Shown piece after piece: positions 49,915 through 61,319 of a stretch of 64,000 bases of DNA. The translations under genes were made by a program, and so were the position numbers. Each line of letters opens with the position of its first letter. The stretch's first letter is position 1. The stretch spans positions 1 to 64,000 of the forward strand of contig JARGXX010000121.1 in the NCBI GenBank assembly GCA_030374765.1, in the 5' to 3' direction. Source of the stretch: Agarophyton chilense (lineage: Eukaryota > Rhodophyta > Florideophyceae > Gracilariales > Gracilariaceae). The notes below the pieces were generated by a model, which saw nothing but the letters and a program-made list of their open reading frames with translations, made no database searches and was not told where the DNA came from.

Positions 49915-52900
49915 ATGAAGTACAGCAACTATAAAGTGCGTGCTTCAATGTGTTTCTCCGATCACCGTGCGGTTCCAGTCACCTGCGTCTTGGATACGGT
50001 GGCCAGTCGAAACGTCCTGAACTCCCGCTTCATACCTGAGGCGCTACTTCGGAACTTGAGCCGACCTCCCGACAACAACCCGCTGGTGGATGCAAATGAG
50101 CGCCCATTAAACCTTCAAGGTATGCTCACCACTGGGGTGCAGCTCGGATACCTCAAGCTAAGACTAAAATTCTTTATTTTCGACCGTTTACCAACAGATT
50201 GCCTACTAGGTACGAACTTCATTGACAGACATGTCAAAGAATTACTTCCTGGTTCCCTTACCATTTTCACGGGGGACGAATTGCCATTTTAGTTAATACG
50301 GGAACCAAACGGGGATGGTTCTTAAAACCGAAGAAGACGATATCCACCGAAACGGTCTCCAACAAAGTGCACATTACCAAACAGGTTGTTATCCCGCTAA
50401 TGCACCAAATATTGGTGCCGGTCTCTTGTGCAACCCCCGGGGTGGTCATACTACAAAACCATCCGAGGTTAGAACATCGACACCTCACCTTGATGGCCAA
50501 CGGGATTATCGAAAACACCCAAATCAATCCTTTAAGGTGTTTCTCAGTAACTTCAGCCGTCACGACGTGAAGTTGCCGAAAAATACCAATGTTGGCATCG
50601 CCCTACCGGCACCACAAGGGGTCTTCACCGTACCTCACACTGATCTCGGCGAGGTCGCCTTCGATAAGGAAGGGGGGTGCTCAAATGCGTCCACAACCAG
50701 AAAGGTATCGATAAGAACCAACTTGTAATCAAAGCTAATCGATAAGGCATCGGTAGACAAAGAAATGGAACCTGACCCTGAGAGGCATTGAAAAGGTACA
50801 GTTTAGATCGGTGAGGATAACGGAGAACTGCGAGGCCGTATTCTCTACCTTCTGGAGGAGTTCGAAACCATGTGGTCAGGCCATCTGGGCCAAATTAAGG
50901 CCACACAGCATCGCGTCGAGCTTCTCCCTGACTCGAAGCCGATTCATCAGCAACCATACTGTGCAGGTCCGAATGCGAGAGAATTAGAACTCAAAGAAGT
51001 GGAGCGAATGCTCCAAGAAGGTGTAATTGAACCAGCCAACTCAGATTGGGCTCGTCTCGTTGTTTTGGTTCTGAAGAAAGGGGATAAACGTATGAATTTT
51101 TGTGTGGACTACAGGAGGCTCAATAGCGTGACCATCAGGGGTTCGTATCCAATACCTAGAATGGATGAGTGCATCGACTCCTTGGGAGATGCGCAGATAT
51201 TTACCACGTTGGATGCCAATTGTGGTTACTGGCAGGTACCTGTAGGTGAGGAAGATCGAGACAAAAAGACCTCCACGTTCCACGCAGGTTTGTTTCGCTT
51301 CACGCAAATTCCATACGGGTTGCGCGATGCCCCAGCCATCTTTCAAAGGGCACTGGACATCATCCTTTCGAAGGTTAAATAGACAACCGCCTTGGTATAC
51401 ATCGATGATTTAATCATCTATTCTAGATCGGTAGAAGAGAATTTTGCTCACGTACGCACCGTATTAACCCTCCTAGCTGAGGAGGGGGTGACGCTGAAGC
51501 TACACAAATGCGCCTTCTTTACCAGAACGGTTGAATACCTGGGCCACATCATAGGCCCTGGTACCCTAGAGGTTGCGTCAAGCAACATTAGAGCCGTACA
51601 GGAGGTCAACTTTCCACGATCCCAGAGAGACGTACGATCCTTCATAGGTTTATGTAATGTCTATCGTCGCTTCGTGAAGGGATTCGCGAAAATAGCGGCT
51701 CCCCTCAATAAGAAGCTCCAGAATAATGAACCTGAACGGTTTGAGAATCTATCGAACGACGAAAGGGATACCTTTGAGGAATTGACACGAGCGCTGTTGT
51801 CGCTGGCAATCTTAGCGTTACCGAAAACAGGTCTACCGCACACGCTGGGTACAGATGCATCCCAGGCCCAAATTGGTTGTTGTCTCATGCAGGAGCAGCA
51901 CAACGGAGACAAACTACCTATAGGGCACTGAAGCCGCGCTATGAATGAGGCGGAGCAGAACTACACGGTAACCGAGAAGGAATGTCTAGCAGTAGTTTGG
52001 AGCATGTTGATGCTCCTTCCATACCTTTATGGTGAGCTCTTTACGTTGCGCACGGACCACGACGCCTTGAGGTGGATCCTCGGCCTCGCAGATGCGTCTG
52101 GTAGACTTGCCCGGTGGAGGTTGAGACTGTCGGTGTTTGAATACGACGTACAGTACCGTCCAGGTATCAAGCACAAAATAGCTGATGCTATGTCACGCTT
52201 CAACACCTCAGGGCTAGAGACAGAACCGGTGGATGATTTTATCCCTTAATTTTTGGTGTCATCAAACCAAAATGGTACCGGCGAACACCTAGAAGGATGT
52301 TGGGGCTTACCTGACGAAGGTGCTTTGCGGAACACTGAAATGGCGACGCAGATACTGACCCCAGAGGAAACGAACGTCATGCCTGTAACCCGAGAGGAGT
52401 TTGTACGAGAACAGGCGCAGGATGCGTACTGCAGAACCCTGGCTGACCAAATTATTTTCAAAGGATCACCATTCGATGTGGACTACAATGGGGACATCGT
52501 GATAAGGTCAACCTTGGATTGTAGCTTTCACAACGTGGTTCCGAAATCGCTGCGCCCGAGAGTCTTGTATCTCGCGCAGTACCCGCGACTATCGGGAGAC
52601 CCCGGTTCCACCAGAATCTATTACAACTTGAGGCAACAGTTCTATTGGCCTCATATGGTCCATGATGTCTATACCTTTGTAGTTCAATGCAAATCTTGTG
52701 TTCGTACCCGCGGTGGTATTTGGAAGCATCGAAAGTACCTCAAGCTGTTTCCAGCAGGGGGTCCACTGAAGTTTGTTGCGATAGACCTTCTAGGACCACT
52801 TCCCAAAACCCAGAATGGGTATCAGCACATTCTACTGATCACCGATAGGTTCTCGAAGCTCATGAGAGCGATACCTTTAGAGGAGACGAAGTCAACCACG

Positions 52901-54103
52901 CTGGTGATCGCGATCCTCAACAATTGGGGCTACCCATATGGTGCACCACTGTACCTACTTACAGATAATGGTTCAAACCTGGCATCGAAGTTCTGCAAAG
53001 CAGTCTGTAACCTCTTGGGTATGAAGCACTACTTCACAACTGCCTACCACCCGCAGACGAACGTACAGGTCCAGCGCTTTAACCACACATTGGTATCGAG
53101 GATACGACACTATACAGAAGAGTTCCAAACTGGGTGGCATGAGCTGGTGCAACCGCTCATCTACTCGTATAACCTTCAGGTACACCGGTCAACGCAGACC
53201 ACTCCCTTTGATTTGGTTCTTTCGCGACAACCCCCAGGTATTGTAGTGCAGGGAGATCATACCACCAGCACTGCAGCTGGCGCACTGACCTCTACCAAGG
53301 TGAAGCAGAATACCCTTGTGTTGCTGAGGAGGGCTCTCAAACATGCAGAGAGGCGCCTCACTGCCGCCCAGAAGCGGTACAAGGGCGAATATGATTGTAG
53401 GGTAATTAAAGTGGTCTCTGTATCATCGGGACAATATGTCTACATAGATAACCCAATTTCAGGTAAAAGACCACGACCGGGTGATGAAGCGGTGGATGAA
53501 GCTATTGATAGAGATATCAATCCGAATCTTCTCCCCAAATCAGTGGGACCTTAAAAGGTATTGAACGCATCAGACCACACCGTTACGGTTGACCAGGACG
53601 GAATACCGATTACGATATCAATTGACCGTATTACGGTAGCACCTGAAACGGTTCAACATCGCACGGAGGCAGGCACCTCAGCCCGAGAGCCCAGAGCGGT
53701 AGCTCTGCGCACTCGACCCTCGGAGAACCCCACCCCAATTCAGCTGAATGATGAATTAAAACGAGATGATCCGGATTACATCCCTCTAACAGTGACGGAA
53801 ATGGAACCTCACACGGTAATAGCAGAAGATCCCGACCCGGCTCCCACGCACGAAGCTCCCAACTCGGAACATATGAACCCTCGAGGTGGCGTTCCCCCGA
53901 AAGATCAGGATAAAACCTCAGAAGAATTTCCCGTTGACAGTCTTTTGAACCACACGCGAACCTATAATGGTCTGGAGTACACCGTCATATGGTACGGCTG
54001 GGGCCCAGAAGGGGACACCCTCGAACCCCCAGTCGCAATACCCCCACATTTCCGTATCAGGTATTGGCGCCGTCGCAAGGAGCCGATGCCTGCAGACTGC
54101 TAA
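49915..54103 (+). other. Pol region of chromovirus 3
   Basis: Protease-like segment about 49,915-50,290. Reverse transcriptase about 50,900-51,470 (FCVDYRRLNSVTIRG; YIDD near 51,400). RNase H about 51,840-52,210. Integrase with its zinc-binding part near 52,600-52,720 and catalytic core 52,760-53,100 (FVAIDLLGPL, LTDNGSN, YHPQTN). Chromodomain near 53,925-54,090 (YTVIWYGWGPEGDTLEP). It is broken at several places. Confidence 0.85.
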
Positions 54104-54841
54104 CCTTAGACCTTCGTGGTACTCAGGCCTAAGGAAGGGGGGGAAAGGCCTCGTTTTCCGCAGAAGGTGGACACATATGCGTGTCAGATGACCTACAAGG
54201 GAGGACACGAAAGAACAACCGAATGTAACAGTAGAAGAGATAAGAAGAGGCAACAATTTCCTTTAAGAGGGAAACACTAAGGAAGTCAAGTGGCAGGCGG
54301 CCGACACAAGAACCTCAAAGGTAAAGCGACAGAAAGTCTAGCCCCCGAATCCGGGAGTAGAAGGACCTGTCGGTCGAGGAGCAGTGGGATTGAGAGGACC
54401 CGTGTTATTGACTACCACAAAGGAAAACTGGCAGTAATGCTAGGAGCCATTGACATAGCAGGTAGCGAAGGAGCGTTAGCCCTGCCACTGGGGAGAGGTG
54501 CGATATCAACTTCGTTGAACGGTGGGCTATGCGGAAGCAGACTCGCAAGCACACAGGGGTCCACTACCGAAAAGGTGTCCGCGAGCGCGCTATTGACACT
54601 GCATCGTCCTCATGACAGTCCTTACCTTAATGGTTGTCGCTCAATTCGTGCGCCACCGTCGTCGCTCGCACTCCCCAACAGACACTGGCACCAAGTTCTG
54701 AAACTCATGGGATCACGCATCGCGCACCGTGAGCAACCGCCGGCGGACACCACTCCGATTCCCGCGCCTCTGTTGCTCGCTATACCTTTATGTTTTGATG
54801 TAAAGAGACAAGGGGCGTGTCTAAATGCTAGGAAGGGGGTC

Positions 54842-55468
54842 TGGCGTATAGTGGCAGAAGTTCTGACCTTTGAGGTTGTCAATATACTACAATGACCTTG
54901 TAGGTGATGGATGCGAGGGATCATCGGCCATGCAGCTCTGGGCGAGGTACCATCGAGGTGTTGTCAGCCACGTGTAGTGTTGAAATGTACCTTCTGGTTG
55001 AGTAATTGTTAGTGATAGCAGTTGTAATTATGTGTATTTTAGTGAAGTAGTTGAGTGGCCACCTGGCACTATAGCCAGTGCTGGCCAGGTCTCTGACACT
55101 AGGTCAGAGACCGTGCCTTGCTGTCGCCTCCCAGGTGATTTGGAGAGTGCAGTTCACTGGGAACTGCACCTGCCCCATCCTTATCTGATAAAGGCAGGCA
55201 TCACTTCGGTCACGACTATACCTTTTGGTTCATTGTTTCTCAATTACCACACAGGCTTTCCCGCGCGTCGACGCGTACCATCGTTTACCTACACGTTATA
55301 GGCTAGTCGTCCTGCGGTTTGCCCCTGCGGGTTTTCACGTTGCCCTGTTACCATCGAGGTTTACTACGTCTACCTTCTAAGATTGAGCGTCAACACGCCC
55401 CTTACGGTTGAGTGTCACTACGCTCCCGAGACAAGACAGTATCATACCCCAGAGGTGATTGTACGACA
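54842..55468 (+). repeat. Right LTR of chromovirus 3
   Basis: This 627-bp LTR begins TGGCGTATAGTGG after a polypurine tract and ends GTACGACA. It is the uninterrupted version of the split left LTR. Confidence 0.85.
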
Positions 55469-55656
55469 CATGCAAGGATACTACACGTACTCAACAGACT
55501 TCAGTGCGGGTGTGCAGGCGGGGAGCGTAAAAAACATTCAAGCGTCGCAATAGAGCCTTCGATCCGCGCCATAGCAAACTGCTTCTTTCGGCATTTTCTG
55601 CCTCAACAGCACCCGAAACATGCCTGACCCTGAACTATCAATGCTGAAATGCCACT

Positions 55657-56157
55657 CTACCGGCTCTGTGCCAGCGTTAAAGAAACTTTCGTGCCCGAAC
55701 GCATCCACACCAAATGAGCTGGAACCCAGCGCTTGCCGCTTTCACAAAATAACACCATAGATTCTACTAAAAGACCAATCGCCGTCATTGAAAGTTGTTG
55801 CAGCACTTTCATAGTGCTTGGAATCCCCGATAGAACTGGTCTTTTCATTAGTGCATTTTTGTTTTCATGAAACACTGCATATATCGTGTAACAACCAATT
55901 CTAAACCCAATCATGACGTCTAAATAGATCGCTCCACTTAACATTCGAAGTGTGACGGTTAAACGTAATTTGGTTGAAATTGTTTTCCAACGAGATCGTT
56001 GTACCATGTATGACTTTTTGAGTATAAGAGGTACAATTTCTTCGTGCAAATGTTCATAAATGTCTTTCAAGACCCTGAAAGCCCTTCTAAATGTTCGTGC
56101 ATTGAGTCGTAACTCAATCTGTTCGATTTCGACGCGTTTTTCAGAAGAGTTGGACAA
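55657..56157 (-). pseudogene. PIF/Harbinger-like transposase N-terminal fragment
   Basis: A 166-residue frame contains FRRAFRVLKDIYEHLHEEI and, about 40 residues later, KLRLTVTLRMLSGAIYLDV with GFRIGCYTIYAVFHE. These resemble the N-terminal and helix-turn-helix part of DDE_4-type (PIF/Harbinger) transposases. No catalytic DDE core is seen downstream, so this is a remnant. Sequence before its start and after its end shows other fragments in shifted frames, consistent with decay. Confidence 0.45.
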
Positions 56158-56285
56158 CGTACTGCTAACGGCTTATGCCTTGAGTTAGTTCGCGTTGACA
56201 GTTGCAACGCATGTTTGTAGAATTCTAGTATAGCGAAATATTTTATAATTGTTGAGGTGGCATTGAAACACAAAGAGGGTCCCAT

Positions 56286-57348
56286 TTTCTATGGTTAGCG
56301 TCGATTCTTTCGGTGAAGTACAGCCACTATTAACACCAAAACACGACAGGAGAGATGACCGTCAAGCACATGATGCTGAAGACGTCTGATCCTAGCCAAA
56401 TGAGCGCGACGACGGTACAAGATACTGTGTGCTCTGTGGTGCTTTCAATTCCCTTGGCATGGGAAGCACATCAGTGCACATGCTTACCGCATGAGAGTTC
56501 GGGCGCAGAATAGAGCAGGCATGTGCACAAAAACGGAGAGGGCGATGTCGTCGGTCCAAAGCTAGGGGGGCTTTTCAACCTCTGATCGGTCTGTCGAAAA
56601 CGTTAATTTACAGACGTTTATTAAGAAAATTTCAAAATATCACGTTCACTTCACTTCACTTCACGCTCGTTCACGCTTGTTAAGAACGACCCTGAAGCTC
56701 GCGCCACGCGCCCTATCTACTTGATACTGTAAAGTTGAAAGCGATCTCCGCGGGGCGATTAAAACCATACGTTGTCAAAGTTTCAGAAACAATGGATCTT
56801 TGATCCCTCGGAGCCCCCTCGGTACTCGAGCTATGCTGCGGGAAGCAGTAGAAGGCAGAGCGAGAGGGCTGTCGGTATAATTTCTAGTATGCGGTTGTAA
56901 CGCTCGGTGGAATTGAGGAACATGGAACGAGTACAAGGTGTCCCCCCTTGCTCCTCTGTCCTCAGAGTCTCGAGGTGGAGCATGGGTGAGGTCCAGTATG
57001 CAACGCCGGGGGCATTGCGCTAGGTGGCAATCTTGTATAGCACACTTCCCGCCTTGTTGCGATACAACAAAATATGATTTCTTGGAGTGCGGCCGAATCA
57101 TCTACAACTACTGACCCTAAGCCCGATATTTTTTGGCGCATCTTCCTCGAGGGCCAATCCTTTCAAAAAATCTCACCTACGTGCCCTCATCATTTTGCGA
57201 GTACCCATCTTTTCCCTTTCGAGAACTGCGCACGCTCCAAAACGCTGCCGGATTTGCGACGTCACTGCTTTCATCTAAAAGTGTGAAACCTTGACGCGGA
57301 ACTCGACGTGTCACCTCTCTCCGGACAGCGTGGACGACTTCCGCTCAG
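56286..57348. other. Gene-free region
   Basis: Open frames at 56,775-57,101 (minus) and 57,074-57,286 (plus) have no protein features. A short TTCAC repeat lies near 56,650. Nothing else is recognised; LTR remains of the copia fossil cannot be excluded. Confidence 0.3.
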
Positions 57349-57360
57349 ATGAATCTATCG

Positions 57361-57738
57361 ATGGCTCGCACTAAGCAGACGGCTCGCAAATCTGTTGGCG
57401 CAAAACCCTCACGGCGCCAGCTTGCAGGCAAGGCGGCAAAAATCACAAACGAGACACATCTTAACCAATACCTTAACAAGAATATTTTCAAGCTTCTCTA
57501 TTCCAAACTGCAGCGAAGCGTTAAAAAAATCTACGAAATCATATTCGAGAGCAGCAACAACCTCGTGCGATTTAGCGAAAACGAAACCATTATTTTGCTC
57601 AGGCGCACGAAAACTCATTTTATCCGGCGGTTTCGTGTCATGCACTTTGGAGGGTTGATGCTGTTCCGATTGGGCTTACAGAGGTTTTGGATGACGACGA
57701 CGATCCTGATACCAGAATTGAGTACAACGATTGCATGA
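57361..57738 (+). pseudogene. ORF with a histone H3-like N-terminal tail
   Basis: The frame opens with [21 protein letters not shown], almost the canonical H3 tail ([21 protein letters not shown]), including the residues equivalent to K4, K9, S10 and K14. After about 27 residues the similarity stops: none of the H3 fold (YRPGTVALREIRRYQ and following) is present in any frame. The rest, ~100 residues, is unrecognised. It could be a decayed, partly replaced H3 gene, or a protein that gained an H3-mimic tail. A second ATG four codons upstream (57,349) is in frame. The peptidase-like gene starts ~150 bp downstream. Confidence 0.5.
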
Positions 57739-57894
57739 TCGAAAAAAAAATAGTTTTCGAGAGGAGGGCTTGGTGTGATTAAGGACCAACTCTATGCTCT
57801 TGAGCATGAAACTAACGTAGTGTGCCGCATAGATAAACACAATTTCTGACCCGAGTACAGTCAGGCAGTTTGAGGTGGCGCATCGACAAGTAGG

Positions 57895-58689
57895 GTGGCG
57901 TATGATAGGGAAGAAACAGAAGATACCTTCAATTGGGGAGGCGAGGACCGGTATGAATTGATCAAGAGCATTCTGGCTATTTTCAGCGCATATCCAGGTC
58001 AATGGCCCACTGTGCACCATTCGGAAAGGAGGATGCCATCTTCGGGCGTCCGAAGTTTCCATCTCCGTCATACGTCCGTGCAGTTTCGCGACCAGACGTT
58101 TCTATGCCTTGGAGCTTCTTTAAGTAATGCCTTAGCTCTCACCATTGGGACCGATATGGCTCCAGAGTGTTGGGCGTATCTCATCGATCGGGCTAGGAAA
58201 AACTCAGACGATAATGAGGTATATCTGAACGCCATTTCAGGTCTTGGGTTTGATGATGTTATTGAGCTTGAGCATTGGAACCGGAAGGCGCAAAGAAAGG
58301 TTCGAGGGAAGTTTCGGGACCTCAAGGATATGCAGGGGTTCGTGAAGGAAAGGATCCGTGTTGTTAGCCTCGAGTATCTTCGTGATGGGACAGGACACCG
58401 AGAAGAAAACTTTGATTTGGATGACTTTCTAGATAGCGGAAAAGTCTTCCTTGCCTGTCTTCAGGCTATTGACGGATACCTGCATGCAATTTTCATAGAT
58501 GGGGAACGCAACGTGATAATTGATCCAGTGGAGAAGTATCACTTGGATTTCACTCAGTTTGCCCTGAAGTCCTGTATAGGATCCGACTGTTCTTTCAGTC
58601 ACATTGCGGACTGTCGCGTAGTGCGCTTGCTCTCAGAGAGGAAGGGTTGGAAACGCACTCGCCGCGGGAATGAACGTCGTCACCATTAA
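57895..58689 (+). CDS. Possible papain-fold cysteine peptidase
   Basis: A 264-residue frame shows the set expected of C39-like or other papain-fold peptidases: Gln67 and Cys71 in DQTFLCLGASLSNAL, His197 in GYLHAIFID and Asp210 in NVIIDPVEKY. The spacing (Cys, then His ~125 residues later, then Asp 13 further) is plausible. The frame opens at GTG after a stop at 57,871; the first ATG is at residue 47, so the true start is unclear and an upstream exon is possible. A copia fossil lies just downstream on the other strand, so the gene could belong to a mobile element. No transmembrane segment is seen. Function is inferred from the triad only. Confidence 0.45.
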   Translation: MAYDREETEDTFNWGGEDRYELIKSILAIFSAYPGQWPTVHHSERRMPSSGVRSFHLRHTSVQFRDQTFLCLGASLSNALALTIGTDMAPECWAYLIDRARKNSDDNEVYLNAISGLGFDDVIELEHWNRKAQRKVRGKFRDLKDMQGFVKERIRVVSLEYLRDGTGHREENFDLDDFLDSGKVFLACLQAIDGYLHAIFIDGERNVIIDPVEKYHLDFTQFALKSCIGSDCSFSHIADCRVVRLLSERKGWKRTRRGNERRHH

Positions 58690-58730
58690 GGTTCTTCAAA
58701 CAGTGTCTGAAATCTTTGCCATATTAGATC

Positions 58731-60450
58731 CTAAGCTTTAGGGTTCCATGCCCCATGATGGTGTTCGAGGGTAGATATGATACCTTGGCTGAGTATTCCT
58801 TGAACCATAGCTTGGTTCAATTGAGTAAATGAATGATGATTTCCCTTTGTTAACGCGTCAGCTAAGTTGAGGCTTCCCGCTATCCAACGCATGGAGGATA
58901 TTTCTCCAGCTTCGAAGGAGTCACGGAGGCGCGACACGGTGGGGCGCAATCAGTAGTCTTGGTATTCGTGAAGGGTAGTGATCGTTGAGTACAAACCAAA
59001 TGAGTCGACGTAAAGGACGAGCGAACCGAAATCCGATACAAGAACTTCCATGCATTCCCTAAGTAGTATGGATCTGTCTGCGGATTCTGCTTCCGCAAGA
59101 ATTTCAGCACCAGTTGAACAAAAGGATATGCGTCCTTGCTTCGCGCTATGCCAGTCGACGATGTGGTTGGGAACGTTCTCACCTTGGGAGGAGGCGATGC
59201 CACTGATGTAGCCAGTTTGACCGTAGGATGATTTTCCAGTGCTGGCGTCAGAGAACGTCACTATGTGGCAAGCTTTCATGTTATCCGACACCATCGCGGA
59301 TCTCGGAGCCATGTACCTCACGACCGGACGTAGCTTAAAGACGAGGTTGAGGATCTGGTTTGCCTGCAGAAGAGGCCTAACGCGCATCTCTTGGACCAGC
59401 TGCTGCATGAAGCTGGCAGCGTACGCAGCTTGAGGCAGCACACCATGGCCGAGGTAGTGACGTTTTCCAGCAAAAGACTGGATCTCTCGGACTTCTTGTT
59501 GGGGGCATAGATCCTCGGACTGCTTCCTCATATCCCTCGAGATCGGAATGGGGGCGAGCTTTTCCATAAACTCTGCCATGGATATCTCGATCAAGAAGTC
59601 TTCATAATGCCGAATCCAAAGGCGGCTGAAGATAATCTCGTTCTCAAAGAGTGCTCTGCAAACCTTTAAGCGAGCTGAGGGAGCCTTGGAGAATGTGTTC
59701 ATCTCACTCTTTGATCCGGCAAGGAGAAGATCGTCCACAAATTTGGCCAGGAGTAGAGATATACGTCCGTGGTTTTCCGACAACATAAACATCTGGGGCA
59801 TACCAGGGACAGTCTCTCCATCAAACTTCGTCACGAAGAAGTGATCGGAGGAGATGATATTTGCATTTCGCGGGAGTCCTTTGATGGAGATCGGCTTGTA
59901 TGCCTCGGCTTCAGAGTAGTTTCTCTTCTCTGTTTCGATGGCCTTGTCGATTATCCATAGCAGGGCGAACTGGAGTTTAGCTTCTGTGGCTGGTTGGTCT
60001 CCAATAACCTTCTTCATCCTTTCGAGAGTTCTTTGCTCTGGAGACAATAGATTTTCGCCATTGGTAGGGAACCTAAGCGAGGTGTCACCAACATCTCTGC
60101 AGAGTTGAGGGTTCCCGATATCCATTGAAGGTGCGTTCAAAGACTATTGTTGTCTTCCTTTGAAGCGAAGAAGGATGAAGAGAACGGATGCAGAGACCCC
60201 AAGTTTGGTTCGTTCGATATGTTTGGGTCGAAACTCAAAAGGTATTTTATGTTCTTCACAGCAAAGTCTGTGAATTATTCATCAAGAAATGGCAGAAGAG
60301 AAGAACAAACGGCATCATTACTTTCTTCGAGAACTGTAATCGGTTCTTCTTGGGCGTTAGTATCCGGGAAGGACCAGTATCCAAGCTCGTGTTTGTCCGG
60401 TTCCTGGAAAACGGATGAACGCGGGACAAACCTTATTTCATCGTAGGCGA
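58731..60450 (-). mobile_element. Copia (Ty1) fossil, pol region, broken
   Basis: Read on the minus strand: a piece from before the reverse transcriptase (AYDEIRFVPRSSVF, ~60,440), reverse transcriptase with KFVDDLLLAGS near 59,720, and copia-type RNase H (FSDASTGKSSYG, near 59,250; DWHSAKQGRISFCSTGAE; WIAGSLNLADALTKG near 58,860). Gag, integrase core and LTRs were not identified. A few breaks; age is not estimable without LTRs. Confidence 0.75.
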
Positions 60451-61319
60451 TCTAATGCTTCGTGTAGCGCAATGACTGTTGGGTCAGCGTACGGGTCTCG
60501 ACTGGTGGTAGCGTGGTAGAGCGGGTCCTAACGTTCGAATCCTTAACGGTGGCACTCCCAGAGTAATTGGTGCAATGGGCTGGCGTTTACTGCGTAGTCC
60601 TACACGTTGAAGGTACGGAAACGATGGCTTGAAGACCAAACGGTGGAACAAATATATTAAAGGGGGTTATTTAGTATCCTAACGGTGCCTACCGTACTTT
60701 AAGAAAGAAGCGTCACTCGAGCAAAGTAAATAGTACTGGCAAGGCGCTGAGATCTCATTGGCACTGTACTGCGTATCTATTACACTAATTAAAACAAGTT
60801 AATAATCTACATGAGTCCACCTGAGGTCGACCCGTACACTTGTCACCTGCAAGATCCTTCGGGGCCCGGCGGCTTACAGGGCTCAACCGCTATCATCGTT
60901 CCTTCACATATCTCCCTCCTTAGGATTCGACCGTCACGGTGGAGTTCAGATGGCCTCTTGATTGACACAGGGGATGCAAGCACTTCGTTGCTTCCGGTAC
61001 CGTTGGGCGCAACTGGACGTCGCGTCTTCGTAGCCTGCGGGGATGCAGGGTAGCGCGAGCTGACCACAGGCGCCGAAGGGAAATTAATTCGCCTAAGGAA
61101 TGAAACTCCCACGCGCCGTGAGCGCTGGCCATAGGGGCATCGGCAGAGTATTCCTCGCGCTGCGTTTCCGAGACGGTCCATTGCCTTCTTTCTTAGTCTC
61201 CGTTCTTCCTTAGTCGACCCTCCGCGCTTCGTCTACCGTGATTCACGCCTTTCAGTCCATCTGGGTCGATTCAGTTACTTCCTTTTACCATCGTGGTACT
61301 TTTCCATTGGTCGCGCGCG
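60451..61319. other. Gene-free region between the copia fossil and the antisense-ORF relative
   Basis: I support no gene here. A B box-like GTTCGAATCC lies near 60,532 but no tRNA folds. If the following fossil belongs to an LTR element like chromoviruses 1 and 2, this stretch could hold its LTR; no partner copy is inside the window. Confidence 0.3.

Larger units (their letters stand above)
45999..55468 (+). mobile_element. Chromovirus (Ty3/gypsy) fossil 3, broken
   Basis: This plus-strand element runs from TGTCGTATACTGG at 45,999 to GTACGACA at 55,468. The left LTR is split by a solo LTR at 46,123-47,008. Order: LTR, primer-binding site TGGTCTCCCGACTTGG (47,527), gag, protease, reverse transcriptase, RNase H, integrase, chromodomain, polypurine tract AGGAAGGGGG near 54,831, LTR. 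In the part of the LTR I compared, about 8 of 120 bases differ, so it is the oldest of the three. It has many breaks. No antisense ORF is seen. I found no convincing target duplication. Confidence 0.85.

Noticed and set aside
47500-54800. Frequent AGGTA words in chromovirus 3, like splice donors
   Set aside because: They fit Gly/Arg codon preference of the element; no paired acceptor pattern was seen.
54290-54895. 201-residue frame before the right LTR of chromovirus 3
   Set aside because: It runs into the LTR and shows no similarity to the antisense-ORF family or to pol.
60480-60560. Possible tRNA gene with GTTCGAATCC
   Set aside because: The A box-like and B box-like words are too close for a tRNA body and no cloverleaf forms.
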